Source: Kineosporia rhizophila (GTDB taxonomy: Bacteria > Actinomycetota > Actinomycetes > Actinomycetales > Kineosporiaceae). Taken from it: DNA of 64,000 nucleotides. The notes under the pieces are model-generated. The model did no database searches. It saw nothing but the letters and a program-made list of their open reading frames with translations, and was not told the DNA's origin. A program made the translations under genes and the position numbers. The DNA is taken from the NCBI RefSeq assembly GCF_021277265.1, contig NZ_JAJSOH010000028.1:40627-104626 (forward strand). The letters are read 5' to 3'. Shown here in pieces: positions 51,058 through 60,315 of this stretch; position 1 is the stretch's first letter; the number at the start of each line of letters is the position of its first letter.

Positions 51058-51984
51058 GTGGATCGTCGCTGGGTGGCTGTTGCCTTCGGTGGGCCTGAGG
51101 TACTGGAACTGCAGCAGTTCGAAGCGCCCGCCCCAGGACCCGGCGAGGTGCGGATCGCGGTGCGGGCGGCCGGGATGAACCCGGCGGACGTCAAGGGCTT
51201 CGCCGCAGGCGCGGGCAAGGATCCGGCGGTGCTGCCCAAGGTGATCGGCCTGGAGGTGGCCGGAGTGGTGGACGCCGTCGGCGAAGGCGCGGGGTTCGCG
51301 GTCGGCGACGAGGTGCTGGCGTACCAGGTGCGCGGCGGGTACAGCAGCCGCATCACGGTGCCGGCCGGCGACGTGTTCCGTAAGCCGGCCGGGATGAGCT
51401 TTCCCGAGGCGGCGAACCTTCTGCTGACCGGGGTCACGGCAGCGGACATGCTGCAGGTGACCGGCGTGATCTCAGGCGACACCATCGTCGTCCACGGAGC
51501 CTCCGGCGCGGTCGGCGTCAGCCTGCTGCAGCAGGCCCGACTGCTCGGCGCCCGAGTGGTGGGAACGGCCTCCGAGCGCAACTTCGACCTGGTGCGCTCG
51601 TTCGGCGCGATCCCCGTGCGCTACGGCGACGGGCTGGCCGAACGTCTGCGCGAGGTCGCACCCCAGCGCTACGTCGCGGCGCTGGACACCGCCGGGACCG
51701 ACGAGGCCGCGGACGTGTCGCTGGACCTGGTCCCGGACCGGCGGCGGATCGTCACGATCGCCAACTTCGCCCGGGCCCGCCGCGACGGCTTCCTCGCCGT
51801 GGGCGGCACCACCCCGGAAAGCCGGGACTTCCGCAACCGGGCCCGCCGGCCCCTGCTCGAACTGGCCGCCGCCGGTGACCTCAAGGTCCCGGTCGGGCGC
51901 ACCTTCGCCCTGGACGAGGCACCGGCCGCCGTCGAGGCGCTGATCGGCGGGCACGGTACCGGCAAGCTCGCCCTGACCGTCTAG
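51058..51984 (+). CDS. NADP-dependent quinone oxidoreductase-like protein
   Basis: 308 residues from GTG 51058. The MDR fold is clear: RAAGMNPADVKGFAAG, KVIGLEVAGVVDAVGEGAGFAVGDEVLAY, then the Rossmann motif TIVVHGASGAVGVSLLQQARLLGARVVGTASERN. The zinc ligands of true alcohol dehydrogenases are missing, so it belongs with zeta-crystallin/quinone reductases that use NADPH. On the opposite strand an open frame continuing from the GT87 gene overlaps its last 513 bases. Confidence 0.88.
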   Translation: MDRRWVAVAFGGPEVLELQQFEAPAPGPGEVRIAVRAAGMNPADVKGFAAGAGKDPAVLPKVIGLEVAGVVDAVGEGAGFAVGDEVLAYQVRGGYSSRITVPAGDVFRKPAGMSFPEAANLLLTGVTAADMLQVTGVISGDTIVVHGASGAVGVSLLQQARLLGARVVGTASERNFDLVRSFGAIPVRYGDGLAERLREVAPQRYVAALDTAGTDEAADVSLDLVPDRRRIVTIANFARARRDGFLAVGGTTPESRDFRNRARRPLLELAAAGDLKVPVGRTFALDEAPAAVEALIGGHGTGKLALTV

Positions 51985-53367
51985 GCCGACCCGGCGACCA
52001 GGGTCCGTTGGGCAGGCCCGGCCCGAGAGGGAACGGGCCGCTCGGAGCGCCCTTGCTGAGACGGCTTCAGCTGCAACGGATCCCGCCGAGGCCGCCCCGG
52101 CGGCAACGGATGCCGCTGGGACGGTTCCGGCTGGGGCAGCACTGAGCCCGGTGGCCTGAGGGTGGATGCGGTCGGCGCCGGCCCGGGCCGAGCCTGGGCC
52201 GCCGGGGGTTCGGACGCCTCCAGCCGGGGCCGGGCGGTCCCGGACGGGAAGAGCCCGGACCGTCAGCCAGGCCAGCATTGCCAGGCCGATCACCAGGTAC
52301 GCGTTCGTGACCGGCACGAGCGGGATCGGCCCGAGGTCACGTGGCAGCCACCACATCGGCGACAGCACCAGGACCGCACCCACCCCGCGGGCCGCCCACA
52401 CCCGTCCGTCCCTGACCAGCACGACCAGGGCCGGCAGCGCCCACACCCAGTGATGGCTCCACGAGACCGGCGAGACCATCAAGCTGGTCAGGCCCGCCGC
52501 GGCGAAGGCAGCGGCCCAGTCACCCCGGCGGGCATAACGGATCGCGAGCGCCAGCCCACCCGCCAGGAACAGGAGGGGCACCAGCAGGAACCAGTCACCG
52601 ACGTTCTCCCGGCCCCCGGCCAGCCGCACCACCGCCCCGAACGGAGACTGGTTGCTGATATAGGGAACACCCACCCGCGAGGAGTCGTAGAACACCTCCC
52701 GCCAGTACAGCCACGACGCCTCCGGATCAGCCAGAACTCCTGCGAGAGTGCAGACTAGAAAGGTCAGCCCCGCCACGCACGCCGCGCGCACCCGGCCGGC
52801 CAGCAGCAGAAGAACCACGAACACCCCTGGCGTCAGCTTGATCGCCACCGCGACCCCCAGGCCCACGCCCACCCCTCGCCCCCGGCCCTCGGCGAACCGG
52901 CGCACATCGAAAAGCACCAGCGCGAGCAGGAACAGATTGATCTGGCCGAGGAACAGCGTGTGCCAGACCGGCTCCAGCAGCAGACCACCCGCCACACACC
53001 AGCCGAACGCTCTGCGGGACAACCGGATCCGGGCCAGCAGCAGCATCTCGCGGCAGGCCCACGCGAAGGCGGCGACCGAGGCCAGCTCCCACAGCAGCCG
53101 GGCCGGCACCAGCGCAAGCCACGACAGAGGCCCGAAGGCCGCGGCCGCGAAGGGCGTGTACGTGAAGAACAACCCGGCCTGACGCTGCAGGTACAGCTCA
53201 CTGCCGGAACCGACGGCCTGCCCGCCGAGCCGGTAGATGAAGAAGTCGAACGGGTTCCACAGCAGGCTGAAGACCACCACCGCGAGCACCTGAAAACCCA
53301 GTACCCGGCCCGGGCCGACTCGGTCGAGTGTGCCCAGGATTCCTTGCCAGAGCCTGCTTTTCGCCAT
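51472..53367 (-). CDS. GT87-like membrane mannosyltransferase with missing natural stop
   Basis: From ATG 53367 about 430 residues carry some ten membrane helices and the DUF2029/GT87 pattern: LWNPFDFFIYRLGGQAV, the GLLLEPVWHTLFLGQINLFL region, LGVAVAIKLTPGVFVVLLLL, ISNQSPFGAVVRLAG and SPVSWSHHWVWALPALVV. Relatives are polyprenyl-phosphomannose-dependent alpha-1,2-mannosyltransferases of lipomannan or glycan assembly. The frame then has no stop after the last helix: it continues through a low-complexity tail and 513 bp antisense into the oxidoreductase, ending at 51472. The true end is probably near 52000-52150, so either the stop was lost or a frameshift lies there. Confidence 0.7.
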   Translation of the reverse strand: MAKSRLWQGILGTLDRVGPGRVLGFQVLAVVVFSLLWNPFDFFIYRLGGQAVGSGSELYLQRQAGLFFTYTPFAAAAFGPLSWLALVPARLLWELASVAAFAWACREMLLLARIRLSRRAFGWCVAGGLLLEPVWHTLFLGQINLFLLALVLFDVRRFAEGRGRGVGVGLGVAVAIKLTPGVFVVLLLLAGRVRAACVAGLTFLVCTLAGVLADPEASWLYWREVFYDSSRVGVPYISNQSPFGAVVRLAGGRENVGDWFLLVPLLFLAGGLALAIRYARRGDWAAAFAAAGLTSLMVSPVSWSHHWVWALPALVVLVRDGRVWAARGVGAVLVLSPMWWLPRDLGPIPLVPVTNAYLVIGLAMLAWLTVRALPVRDRPAPAGGVRTPGGPGSARAGADRIHPQATGLSAAPAGTVPAASVAAGAASAGSVAAEAVSARALRAARSLSGRACPTDPGRRVGLDGQGELAGTVPADQRLDGGRCLVQGEGAPDRDLEVTGGGQFEQGPAGPVAEVPAFRGGAAHGEEAVAAGPGEVGDRDDPPPVRDQVQRHVRGLVGPGGVQRRDVALGCDLAQTFGQPVAVAHGDRAERAHQVEVALGGRSHHSGAEQSGLLQQADADRAGGSVDDDGVA

Positions 53368-53496
53368 GCCCACAGGCTGGCCCGAGCGCCCCCACCGGCA
53401 CATCGGCCCACGGACTGCATCCCGCAGGCGTCACCGGCATCCCCACCGGCATCCCACAGGAGTAAGCCTGCGGGCCACCTGACGACCTGGGGCCAC

Positions 53497-54246
53497 TCAG
53501 CGCCCGGGGGCCACCAGCCCGAACTCGTAGGCGAGGATGACCAGCTGCACCCGGTCGCGGGCATCGAGCTTGGTCAGCAGGCGGGCCACGTGCGCCTTGG
53601 CGGTGGCCGGGCTGATCACCAGCCGGGTCGCGATCTCGGCGTTCGACAGGCCGCTGCCGACCAGGGTCAGGACCTCCTTCTCGCGCTCGGTGACGGCTCT
53701 CAGGGACGCGGCCGCAGGCTGCACCGGCCCGTCACCCGGGTCGGGGTCCGGCCTCCGGCCCGCGCCAGCACCGGCCCAGCGCCCGCGACCGGCCCGTCGT
53801 TCCCCCTCGGCCGGGGCCGGGCCACGCCCGATGAGGTCGTCGACCAGCCGCCTGGTCAGGCTCGGCGCGATGAGCGCGTCTCCCGCCGCGACCACCCGGA
53901 TCGCGGCCAGCATGTCGTCCAGCGCCACGTCCTTCACCAGGAATCCGCTGGCCCCGGCCTGCAGCGCCCCGTACAGGTACTCGTCGTCGTCGAACGTGGT
54001 CAGCACCAGGACCCGGGTGGCGGGATGCCGCTCGGCGATCAGCCGGGTCGCCCCGATGCCGTCCAGCCGCGGCATGCGCAGATCCATCACCACCACGTCG
54101 GGCCGCAGGCTCTCGGTCAGCTCGACGGCCTGAAGACCGTCACCGGCCTCGCCCACCAGCTTCAGGTCGTCGGTCTCGGCCAGCAGCACGCGAAGCCCGG
54201 CCCGGATCAGCGGCTGATCGTCCGCCAGCACCACGGTCACACTCAC
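53497..54246 (-). CDS. LuxR/NarL-type response regulator
   Basis: 249 residues from GTG 54246. The receiver is complete: VVLADDQPLIRAGLRVLL, DVVVMDLRMPRLDGIGATRL (phospho-Asp), VLVLTTFDDDEYLYGAL and GASGFLVKDV (Lys). An unusually long Gly/Arg/Pro linker (RRAGRGRWAGAGAGRRPDPDPGDGP) precedes the LuxR domain (VTEREKEVLTLVGSGLSNAEIATRLVISPATAKAHVARLLTKL). It works with the kinase 142 bp upstream on the same strand. Confidence 0.92.
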   Translation of the reverse strand: MSVTVVLADDQPLIRAGLRVLLAETDDLKLVGEAGDGLQAVELTESLRPDVVVMDLRMPRLDGIGATRLIAERHPATRVLVLTTFDDDEYLYGALQAGASGFLVKDVALDDMLAAIRVVAAGDALIAPSLTRRLVDDLIGRGPAPAEGERRAGRGRWAGAGAGRRPDPDPGDGPVQPAAASLRAVTEREKEVLTLVGSGLSNAEIATRLVISPATAKAHVARLLTKLDARDRVQLVILAYEFGLVAPGR

Positions 54247-54388
54247 CGGCTCATCCTCGCACCGCCGCAGCCCCCGTACCGAGAGCCACCATCGGCAGCA
54301 CACCCGCGCGACAAACCAGTCCAGCCAGTCCAGCCGGTCGAGCAGGTTCGAGCCGGCCGGGAACTCACCCCACCGCAGGCGGGGCGGT

Positions 54389-55525
54389 TCAGCCGCTCGC
54401 GGGGATGGGCAGGCGGGCGGAGACCCGGAAGCCGCCCTCGGCCCGCGGTGCCGCGCTGAACTGCCCGCCCAGCAGCACCGCCCTCTCGCGCATGCCGACC
54501 AGGCCGTACCCGGCACCGCCCGCCTCGGCGCTGCCACGGCCCTCGTCGAGCACCTCGATCGCGAGTTCCTCGGCCGTGAAGTCGAGACGCACCAGGCACC
54601 GTGGGGTGGCGGCGTGGCGGATCACGTTGGTCACCGACTCCTGCACGATCCGGAACGCCGACAGCTCCAGGTCGCCCGGCAGGTCGCGGACCGCGCCCAG
54701 CCGCTCCACCTCGACGGCCACCCCGGCCTCCCGCGCGGTGCCGACCAGCCGCCCGAGGTCGCCCAACCCGGGCGCGGGGGCCATCGGCGCACCTTCCGGA
54801 TCGGCCCGGCGCAGGGCCGCGAGCGTACGCCGCAGCTCGGCGAGGGTCTGCCGGCTGAGGCCCTCGATGGCGCTGAGAGCGTTGCGGGCCTCGGCGGGCT
54901 GGGTCTCGATGACCCGGCTGCCCATGCCCGCCTGGAAGGCGATCGCCCCGAGGCTGTGCGCGATCAGGTCGTGCATCTCCCGGGCGATCCGCAGCCGCTC
55001 GGCCTCGATCGCGAGCTCGGTCTCCCGCAGCCGGGCCGCGACGGCGCGGCGCCGGGCATCGCCGGCCGAGTTGGCCACCAGCCAGACGACCAGCAGGACC
55101 AGGAGGACCACCGGCGCGGCCTGGGCCAGGTCGATGCCGTTCATCTGCCAGGCGAACAGCAACCCCTGCACCACCGCCGACACCAGCAGCGCCGGCAGCG
55201 AGACCCTCCAGGTACGGCGCCAGGCCAGGACGGCGACGGCCACGTTGATCGAGGCCAGGGACAGGAGGGTCACCCCCTCGTCGTGGGAGTACCAGGTGGC
55301 CAGCAGCGGTGCCATGGCCACCGTGACCGCCCAGCAGGTCACCGGCCGGCTGAACTGCAGGTACAGCGCCGACCCCAGCAGCAGCACCGTGGTGACCATC
55401 GCGTTCGGCCCGAACGAACCCACCACCACCACGAACACGGCCAGGAGCCCGGCGCCCCGCAGGATGCGCCCCGCCCAGCGCCGGCTGGTCGCCCCTCGCC
55501 CGGGCCGGGCCGTCAAGGTGTCCAC
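54389..55525 (-). CDS. DesK/NarL-type sensor histidine kinase
   Basis: 378 residues from GTG 55525; a longer frame to 55621 has no ribosome site. About five membrane helices (for example LLAVFVVVVGSFG, VTCWAVTVAMAPLLATW, VVLLVLLVVWLVANSAG) precede HisKA_3 with LRIAREMHDLIAHSLGAIAFQAG and a HATPase with ESVTNVIRHAATPRCLV, VLDEGRGS and YGLVGMRERA. It has no extracellular domain, as in the membrane- or cell-wall-stress-sensing DesK/LiaS-like group. It pairs with the response regulator downstream. Confidence 0.92.
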   Translation of the reverse strand: MDTLTARPGRGATSRRWAGRILRGAGLLAVFVVVVGSFGPNAMVTTVLLLGSALYLQFSRPVTCWAVTVAMAPLLATWYSHDEGVTLLSLASINVAVAVLAWRRTWRVSLPALLVSAVVQGLLFAWQMNGIDLAQAAPVVLLVLLVVWLVANSAGDARRRAVAARLRETELAIEAERLRIAREMHDLIAHSLGAIAFQAGMGSRVIETQPAEARNALSAIEGLSRQTLAELRRTLAALRRADPEGAPMAPAPGLGDLGRLVGTAREAGVAVEVERLGAVRDLPGDLELSAFRIVQESVTNVIRHAATPRCLVRLDFTAEELAIEVLDEGRGSAEAGGAGYGLVGMRERAVLLGGQFSAAPRAEGGFRVSARLPIPASG

Positions 55526-55778
55526 CCGGTCAAGGTAGCCAGAACCGCCCCCACACACATCGGCCCGCAGGCGTACGCCCACAGGCCACAACCCCCGTCC
55601 GGAGAAGAAAGTTTGGACCACGCCTCAACCTCCGGCCCACCCGCACGTGCCTCAACAGGTGCGACGGGCATTTCGGGCAAGTCGCCGTCCGTAAGCATTG
55701 ACGCCTCACCCCCGACCACCTTGACTGGTCACCGCACGGCAGGGGTTTTCGCGTCTTCAACGTCGAAGGTGGAGCCTG

Positions 55779-56948
55779 ATGAGCAGTACGCAGCAGTCCC
55801 GGCACGACGGGCCCAGCGGGCACGAGGAGGATGACCGGCCCGGCCCCACGCCAGCGCCCACCGACGCCCGTCCCGGCCTGCTGCCTGCCCCGGCTCCCGT
55901 GCAGCTCATCGACCCGTCGGGGGCTGCCTGCGCCGAGACCGCCCTCTCCCGGCCCGATCACGCGACCCTGGCCCGGCTCTACCGGGCGATGGCCGTCGGC
56001 CGCCGTCTCGATGCCCAGATCACGGCCCTCACCAGACAGGGCCGGCTGGCGGTCTACCCGTCCTCCCGCGGGCAGGAGGCCTGCCAGGTGGGCGCCGCAC
56101 TGGCACTACGCGGTCAGGACTGGCTGTTTCCCACCTACCGCGACTCGGTGGCCGTCTTCACGCGGGGCGTAGACCCGCACGAGGTCCTGGTCAGCTTCCG
56201 CGGAGACTGGCACTGCGGCTACGACCCGTACGAGCACCGGGTGGCGCCGCAGTGCACCCCGCTGGCCACGAACACCCTGCACGCGGTGGGGCTGGCCCAT
56301 GCCGCCCGGCTGCGCGGGCAGGACACGGTCGCGCTGGTCCTGCTCGGCGACGGCGCCACCAGCGAGGGAGACACCCACGAGGCCCTGAACTTCGCCGCGG
56401 TCTGGAAGGCCCCGGTGGTGTTCCTGGTCCAGAACAACGGCTACGCGATCAGCGTCCCCCTGGCCAAGCAGAGCGCGGCCCCCTCCCTCGCCCACAAGGG
56501 CATCGGCTACGGCATCCCCTCCCACCTCGTCGACGGCAACGACGTGGCGGCCGTGTACGCAGCCGTGCGGCAGGCCGTCGAGCACGCCGCCGCGGGCGGA
56601 GGCCCGGTCCTGATCGAGGCCCGCACCTACCGCGTCGAGGCCCACACCAACGCCGACGACGCCACCCGCTACCGGCACGACGACGAGGTCGCCTACTGGC
56701 TGGAACGCGACCCCCTGCGCCGCCTCGAACTGTTCCTCGAGCACCAGGGGCACCCGCTCGACCTGGTGCAGATCTCCGCCGAGGCCGAAGAGGTGGCCGC
56801 AAGCGTGCGAGCCCGCAGCACCGGCGGCGTCGCACCCGAACCGGGCGCCCTGTTCGAGCACGTCTACGCCGACCCACCGGCTTCCCTCGCCCGGCAGCGG
56901 GCCGATCTGCAGGACGAACTCCAGCGCGACGAGGAGGCCACCGCATGA
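55779..56948 (+). CDS. 2-oxoacid dehydrogenase E1 alpha subunit
   Basis: 389 residues from ATG 55779. The thiamine diphosphate motif is LLGDGATSEGDTHEALNFAAVWKAPVVFLVQNN. The phosphorylation-loop region YRVEAHTNADDATRYR and the early YPSSRGQEACQVGAALAL match PDH/BCKDH E1-alpha. It decarboxylates the 2-oxoacid together with E1-beta. It overlaps E1-beta by four bases (ATGA). The substrate is most likely branched-chain 2-oxoacids because an HIBYL-CoA hydrolase-like gene of valine degradation is nearby, but pyruvate is not excluded. Confidence 0.9.
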   Translation: MSSTQQSRHDGPSGHEEDDRPGPTPAPTDARPGLLPAPAPVQLIDPSGAACAETALSRPDHATLARLYRAMAVGRRLDAQITALTRQGRLAVYPSSRGQEACQVGAALALRGQDWLFPTYRDSVAVFTRGVDPHEVLVSFRGDWHCGYDPYEHRVAPQCTPLATNTLHAVGLAHAARLRGQDTVALVLLGDGATSEGDTHEALNFAAVWKAPVVFLVQNNGYAISVPLAKQSAAPSLAHKGIGYGIPSHLVDGNDVAAVYAAVRQAVEHAAAGGGPVLIEARTYRVEAHTNADDATRYRHDDEVAYWLERDPLRRLELFLEHQGHPLDLVQISAEAEEVAASVRARSTGGVAPEPGALFEHVYADPPASLARQRADLQDELQRDEEATA

Positions 56949-57976
56949 GTACCACCGTGCAGCCCGTCAAGGCCGTCGAAAGTGCCGCGGCACAGTCCTT
57001 CTCCCTGGCCGGGGCCCTGAACCGCGCGCTGGGCGACGCCCTGGCCGAGGACGAGCGCGTGGTGGTCCTCGGTGAGGACGTGGGGCCGCTGGGCGGCGTG
57101 TTCCGGGTCACCGACGGCCTGGCCGCGCGTTTCGGCGACACCCGGGTGTGGGACACGCCGCTGGCCGAGTCCGGCATCGTGGGCACCGCCATCGGCATGG
57201 CCATGAACGGCCTGCGTCCCGTGGTCGAGATGCAGTTCGACGCCTTCGCCTACCCCGCGTTCGAGCAGATCACCAGCCACCTCGCCAAGATGCACAACCG
57301 AACCAGAGGACGAGTGGCCCTGCCCATGGTGGTCAGGATCCCCTACGGCGGTGGCATCGGTGGGGTCGAACACCACTGCGACTCCTCCGAGGTCTACTAC
57401 ACCCACAGCGCCGGCCTGCGCGTGGTCACCTGCTCCACCCCCGGCGACGGCTACCGCCTGCTCCGCCTGGCCATCGACTGCCCCGACCCGGTGATCTTCC
57501 TCGAACCCAAACGCCGCTACTGGGCCAAGGAGACCACCGAGCTCACCACCGACGGCCCCTCGATCGGGCAGGCCCAGATCGTGCGGTCGGGCCGGGACGT
57601 CACGGTCATCACCTACGGCGGCACCGTGGCCACCGCGCTGGAGGCCGCCACGGCAGGCGCCGAGGAGGGCTACGACCTGGAAGTCGTCGACCTGCGCAGC
57701 CTGAACCCGTTCGACGACGAGACCGTCACCGCCAGCGTGCGCCGCACCGGCCGCGCCGTCGTCGTGCACGAGGCCGGAGGCTTCTGCGGCTACGGCGCCG
57801 AGGTCGCCGCCCGCCTCACCGAGCAGTGCTTCCACCACCTGGCCGCACCGATCCTGCGCGTCACCGGATTCGACATCCCCTACCCGCCACCCAAACTGGA
57901 GGCCCACCACCTGCCCAGCCCCGACCGGATCCTCGACGCCGTGAGCCGCCTGCAGTGGGAGGACGAGAATGCCTGA
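56945..57976 (+). CDS. 2-oxoacid dehydrogenase E1 beta subunit
   Basis: 343 residues. The transketolase-like pyrimidine domain (VVVLGEDVGPLGGVFRVTDGL, WDTPLAESGIVGTAIGMAMNGLRPVVEMQFDAFAYPAFEQI) is followed by the C-terminal domain (VITYGGTVATALEAA, LEVVDLRSLNPFDDETV, VVVHEAGGFCGYGAEVAARL). The glutamate of GIVGTAIG (LAESGI) activates thiamine diphosphate. It overlaps E1-alpha and E2 at its two ends, so equal-stoichiometry translation is likely. Confidence 0.92.
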   Translation: MSTTVQPVKAVESAAAQSFSLAGALNRALGDALAEDERVVVLGEDVGPLGGVFRVTDGLAARFGDTRVWDTPLAESGIVGTAIGMAMNGLRPVVEMQFDAFAYPAFEQITSHLAKMHNRTRGRVALPMVVRIPYGGGIGGVEHHCDSSEVYYTHSAGLRVVTCSTPGDGYRLLRLAIDCPDPVIFLEPKRRYWAKETTELTTDGPSIGQAQIVRSGRDVTVITYGGTVATALEAATAGAEEGYDLEVVDLRSLNPFDDETVTASVRRTGRAVVVHEAGGFCGYGAEVAARLTEQCFHHLAAPILRVTGFDIPYPPPKLEAHHLPSPDRILDAVSRLQWEDENA

Positions 57977-59948
57977 CTTCCTGCTGCCCGACCTGGGCGA
58001 GGGCCTGACCGAGGCGGAGATCGTGGGCTGGCTGGTGCAGGTCGGCGACGAGGTCACCATCGACCAGCCGGTGGTGGAGGTGGAGACCGCGAAAGCCTCG
58101 GTGGAGGTACCGGTCCCGTTCGCCGGCACCGTCACGGTGCTGCACGCCGAACCCGGGGTGATGCTGCCCGTCGGCGCACCACTCATCAGCGTGGCCGAGA
58201 AGGGAGCCGACGAGGCGCTGGGGAGAGCCGGCACCGAGGCTGGTGGTGACAGCGGTGCTCACCACCGGGACCACGGCAGCAGCGGCAGCAGCGGCGGCAC
58301 CGTTGTCGAGGGCAGCAGTATCGGCTGGGCCAGCGGGATCACCGGGACCGAGCAGGCCAACAGGGCTGGCCAGGCCGCCGGGGTCAACAGGATCGGGGAG
58401 GCTGACAACGCCGACAGGATCGGCGAAGCCGAGATCGGCTCGATGGGCGGACTACGCGAACCCGGCATCGAGATCGCCCCGCCCCAGCCCACAAGCACCG
58501 GCACAGACCCTGGCGAAGGCACCGGCGAAAGCGTCGGCGGAGGCACCGGCGCCGGTGAGGCGAGCGGCAACGTGCTGATCGGTTACGGCACGCCGGCTAC
58601 CGCCCGAACCCGGCGCCGCAGGCCGATCCGGACCGGCTGGGCCGCGCCCGGAACGAGAACACCAGACCTCGACGGACGGCTCGAGCCCACCCTGAATGAA
58701 CCGGGCAACCAGCCGGGCACGGAGCAACGGCCTGGGCGAAAGCCTGAGCGACGACTGGAGCCGGGGCAGGAGCCACGACCTGAGCCAGCGCCGGGACATG
58801 CGAACAGCACTGTTGTGCGCGTCATCTCGCCCCTGGCCCGCCGGATCGCTCGCGAGGCCCAGCTCGACCTGCGACTGGTCACCGGCAGCGGACCGGACGG
58901 CCTGATCATGCGCGCCGACATCCGTCGTGCCCTCGAGGAACGTGGTGCGGACGCCCGGGCAACCAGCCGGTCCGCTGACCTCTCCGAGCAGGGGGTTCGC
59001 AGCGGCGTGGGTGCACCCGCCGAATATGCCGAGCCTGCTGCACATTCACGGTCCGCGGCACATTCACGCCCCACTGCCGACGCACGAGCCACTGTCGACG
59101 CTGGACCCGTTACCGACTCGCAGGCCACCACCCACTCACGGCCCGCTGCTGACTCGCAGCGCGCACTGAGGAGCGGGCCCGCAGACCCGGCCGACGACGT
59201 CCTCGGGTTTGACCGCCTGCCCCTCACCGGCGTCCGTCGTTTCGCTGCGGAGAAGTTCTCCCGTTCCCGCCGTGAGATCCCCGAAGCCACCATCTGGGTC
59301 GACGCCGACGCCACACCGTTCCTGGCCGCTCGCAGCGCCCTGAACAGCTCCGCCCACAACGCCGCCGGCAGCAGCCAGCGGTCAGGCGGGGCGCCGGCCC
59401 ACTGGGCGTCCCCGGCCCAGCCGGTCAGCCTCGTCGCCCTGCTGGCCCGGTTCGTGGTGGCCGGCCTGCGCCGCTTCCCCGAGCTCAACGCCACCGTCGA
59501 GGACGGCGAGATCCACCGTCATCACGCCGTCCACCTGGGCTTCGCCGCCCAGACCGACCGGGGGCTGGTGGTGCCGGTCGTGCGTCACGCCGACCGGCTC
59601 ACCACTCGGGAGCTGGCCGCCGCCCTGCAGCAGAAGACCGCGGCCGCCCGCGACGGCCGGATCACTCCGGCCGATCTGACCGGCGGCACGTTCACGGTCA
59701 ACAACTACGGGGTGTTCGGCACCGACGGGGCCGCGGCGATCATCAACCATCCCGAGGCCGCCATCCTGGGCATCGGGCGCATCGTCGACCGGCCGTGGGT
59801 GCTCGAGGGGCAACTGGCCGTGCGGAAGGTCACCCAGCTGACGCTGAGCTTCGACCACCGGGTCTGCGACGGGGCCACCGCGGGTGGGCTGCTGCGGTTC
59901 GTCGCCGACTGCGTGGAGAACCCGGTCACCGCCCTCGGCGACCTCTGA
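57969..59948 (+). CDS. 2-oxoacid dehydrogenase E2 (dihydrolipoyl acyltransferase)
   Basis: 659 residues, long for the family because of linkers. A lipoyl domain (1-78) with lipoyl-Lys42 in ETAKASVEV, a Gly/Ser/Asp linker of about 200 residues containing SSGSSGG and GTGPGE-type runs, a peripheral-subunit-binding domain at about 280-318 (VISPLARRIAREAQLDLRLV), a second linker rich in HSRPTADAR-type repeats, and a catalytic domain ending in TLSFDHRVCDGATAGGLL (His/Asp of HxxxDG near 630). It overlaps E1-beta by eight bases. No E3 gene is in the window, so E3 is shared from elsewhere. Confidence 0.92.
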   Translation: MPDFLLPDLGEGLTEAEIVGWLVQVGDEVTIDQPVVEVETAKASVEVPVPFAGTVTVLHAEPGVMLPVGAPLISVAEKGADEALGRAGTEAGGDSGAHHRDHGSSGSSGGTVVEGSSIGWASGITGTEQANRAGQAAGVNRIGEADNADRIGEAEIGSMGGLREPGIEIAPPQPTSTGTDPGEGTGESVGGGTGAGEASGNVLIGYGTPATARTRRRRPIRTGWAAPGTRTPDLDGRLEPTLNEPGNQPGTEQRPGRKPERRLEPGQEPRPEPAPGHANSTVVRVISPLARRIAREAQLDLRLVTGSGPDGLIMRADIRRALEERGADARATSRSADLSEQGVRSGVGAPAEYAEPAAHSRSAAHSRPTADARATVDAGPVTDSQATTHSRPAADSQRALRSGPADPADDVLGFDRLPLTGVRRFAAEKFSRSRREIPEATIWVDADATPFLAARSALNSSAHNAAGSSQRSGGAPAHWASPAQPVSLVALLARFVVAGLRRFPELNATVEDGEIHRHHAVHLGFAAQTDRGLVVPVVRHADRLTTRELAAALQQKTAAARDGRITPADLTGGTFTVNNYGVFGTDGAAAIINHPEAAILGIGRIVDRPWVLEGQLAVRKVTQLTLSFDHRVCDGATAGGLLRFVADCVENPVTALGDL

Positions 59949-60042
59949 ACCCCGGCCCGGCCCTCGGCCGTCGCAGCCCGCCCACCCCCGACGGAGGCGA
60001 AACCTGATGAGATGAACAGGCATTCATGCATTTCGGCCCGCC

Positions 60043-60072
60043 TTGCCGCCACCGCCACCGGTGATCTAGGTT
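60043..60072 (+). promoter_or_regulatory. Candidate promoter for the riboswitch transcript
   Basis: TTGCCG (60043-60048) and TAGGTT (60067-60072) are separated by 18 bases, a good housekeeping-type promoter. Transcription from about 60079 would begin exactly at the riboswitch. Confidence 0.55.
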
Positions 60073-60078
60073 GACGAG

Positions 60079-60290
60079 GCCGTGGTGCTCGGGAATTCCG
60101 GTGCAGGACCGGAGCGGCCCTCGCCACTGTGATCGGGAAGGTGCCGGTTCGCGTAGTCCGAATCGGGCGCCACTGGGCCCGGCACGACGCCCCGACGAGC
60201 TCGTCGAGGTGGCGCGCAGGCCTGGGAAGGTGCACCGGCAGCGTTCGACCCGAGAGCCAGGAGACCGGCCACGGCACTGTTTCGCAACCA
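60079..60290 (+). promoter_or_regulatory. Cobalamin (B12) riboswitch
   Basis: The conserved pieces occur in order: GTGCTCGGGAATTCCGGTGC (60085 on) with GGACCGGAGCGG, GCCACTGTGA (60123-60132), and the late B12-box-like AGCCAGGAGACC (60255-60266). These are the well-known landmarks of cobalamin riboswitches, which turn genes off when adenosylcobalamin binds. It ends about 26 bases before the start of the substrate-binding protein, close to the ribosome site, so translational control is likely. Confidence 0.9.
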
Positions 60291-60315
60291 CGAGGTGCTG
60301 GAGGCGGTCCGTTCC

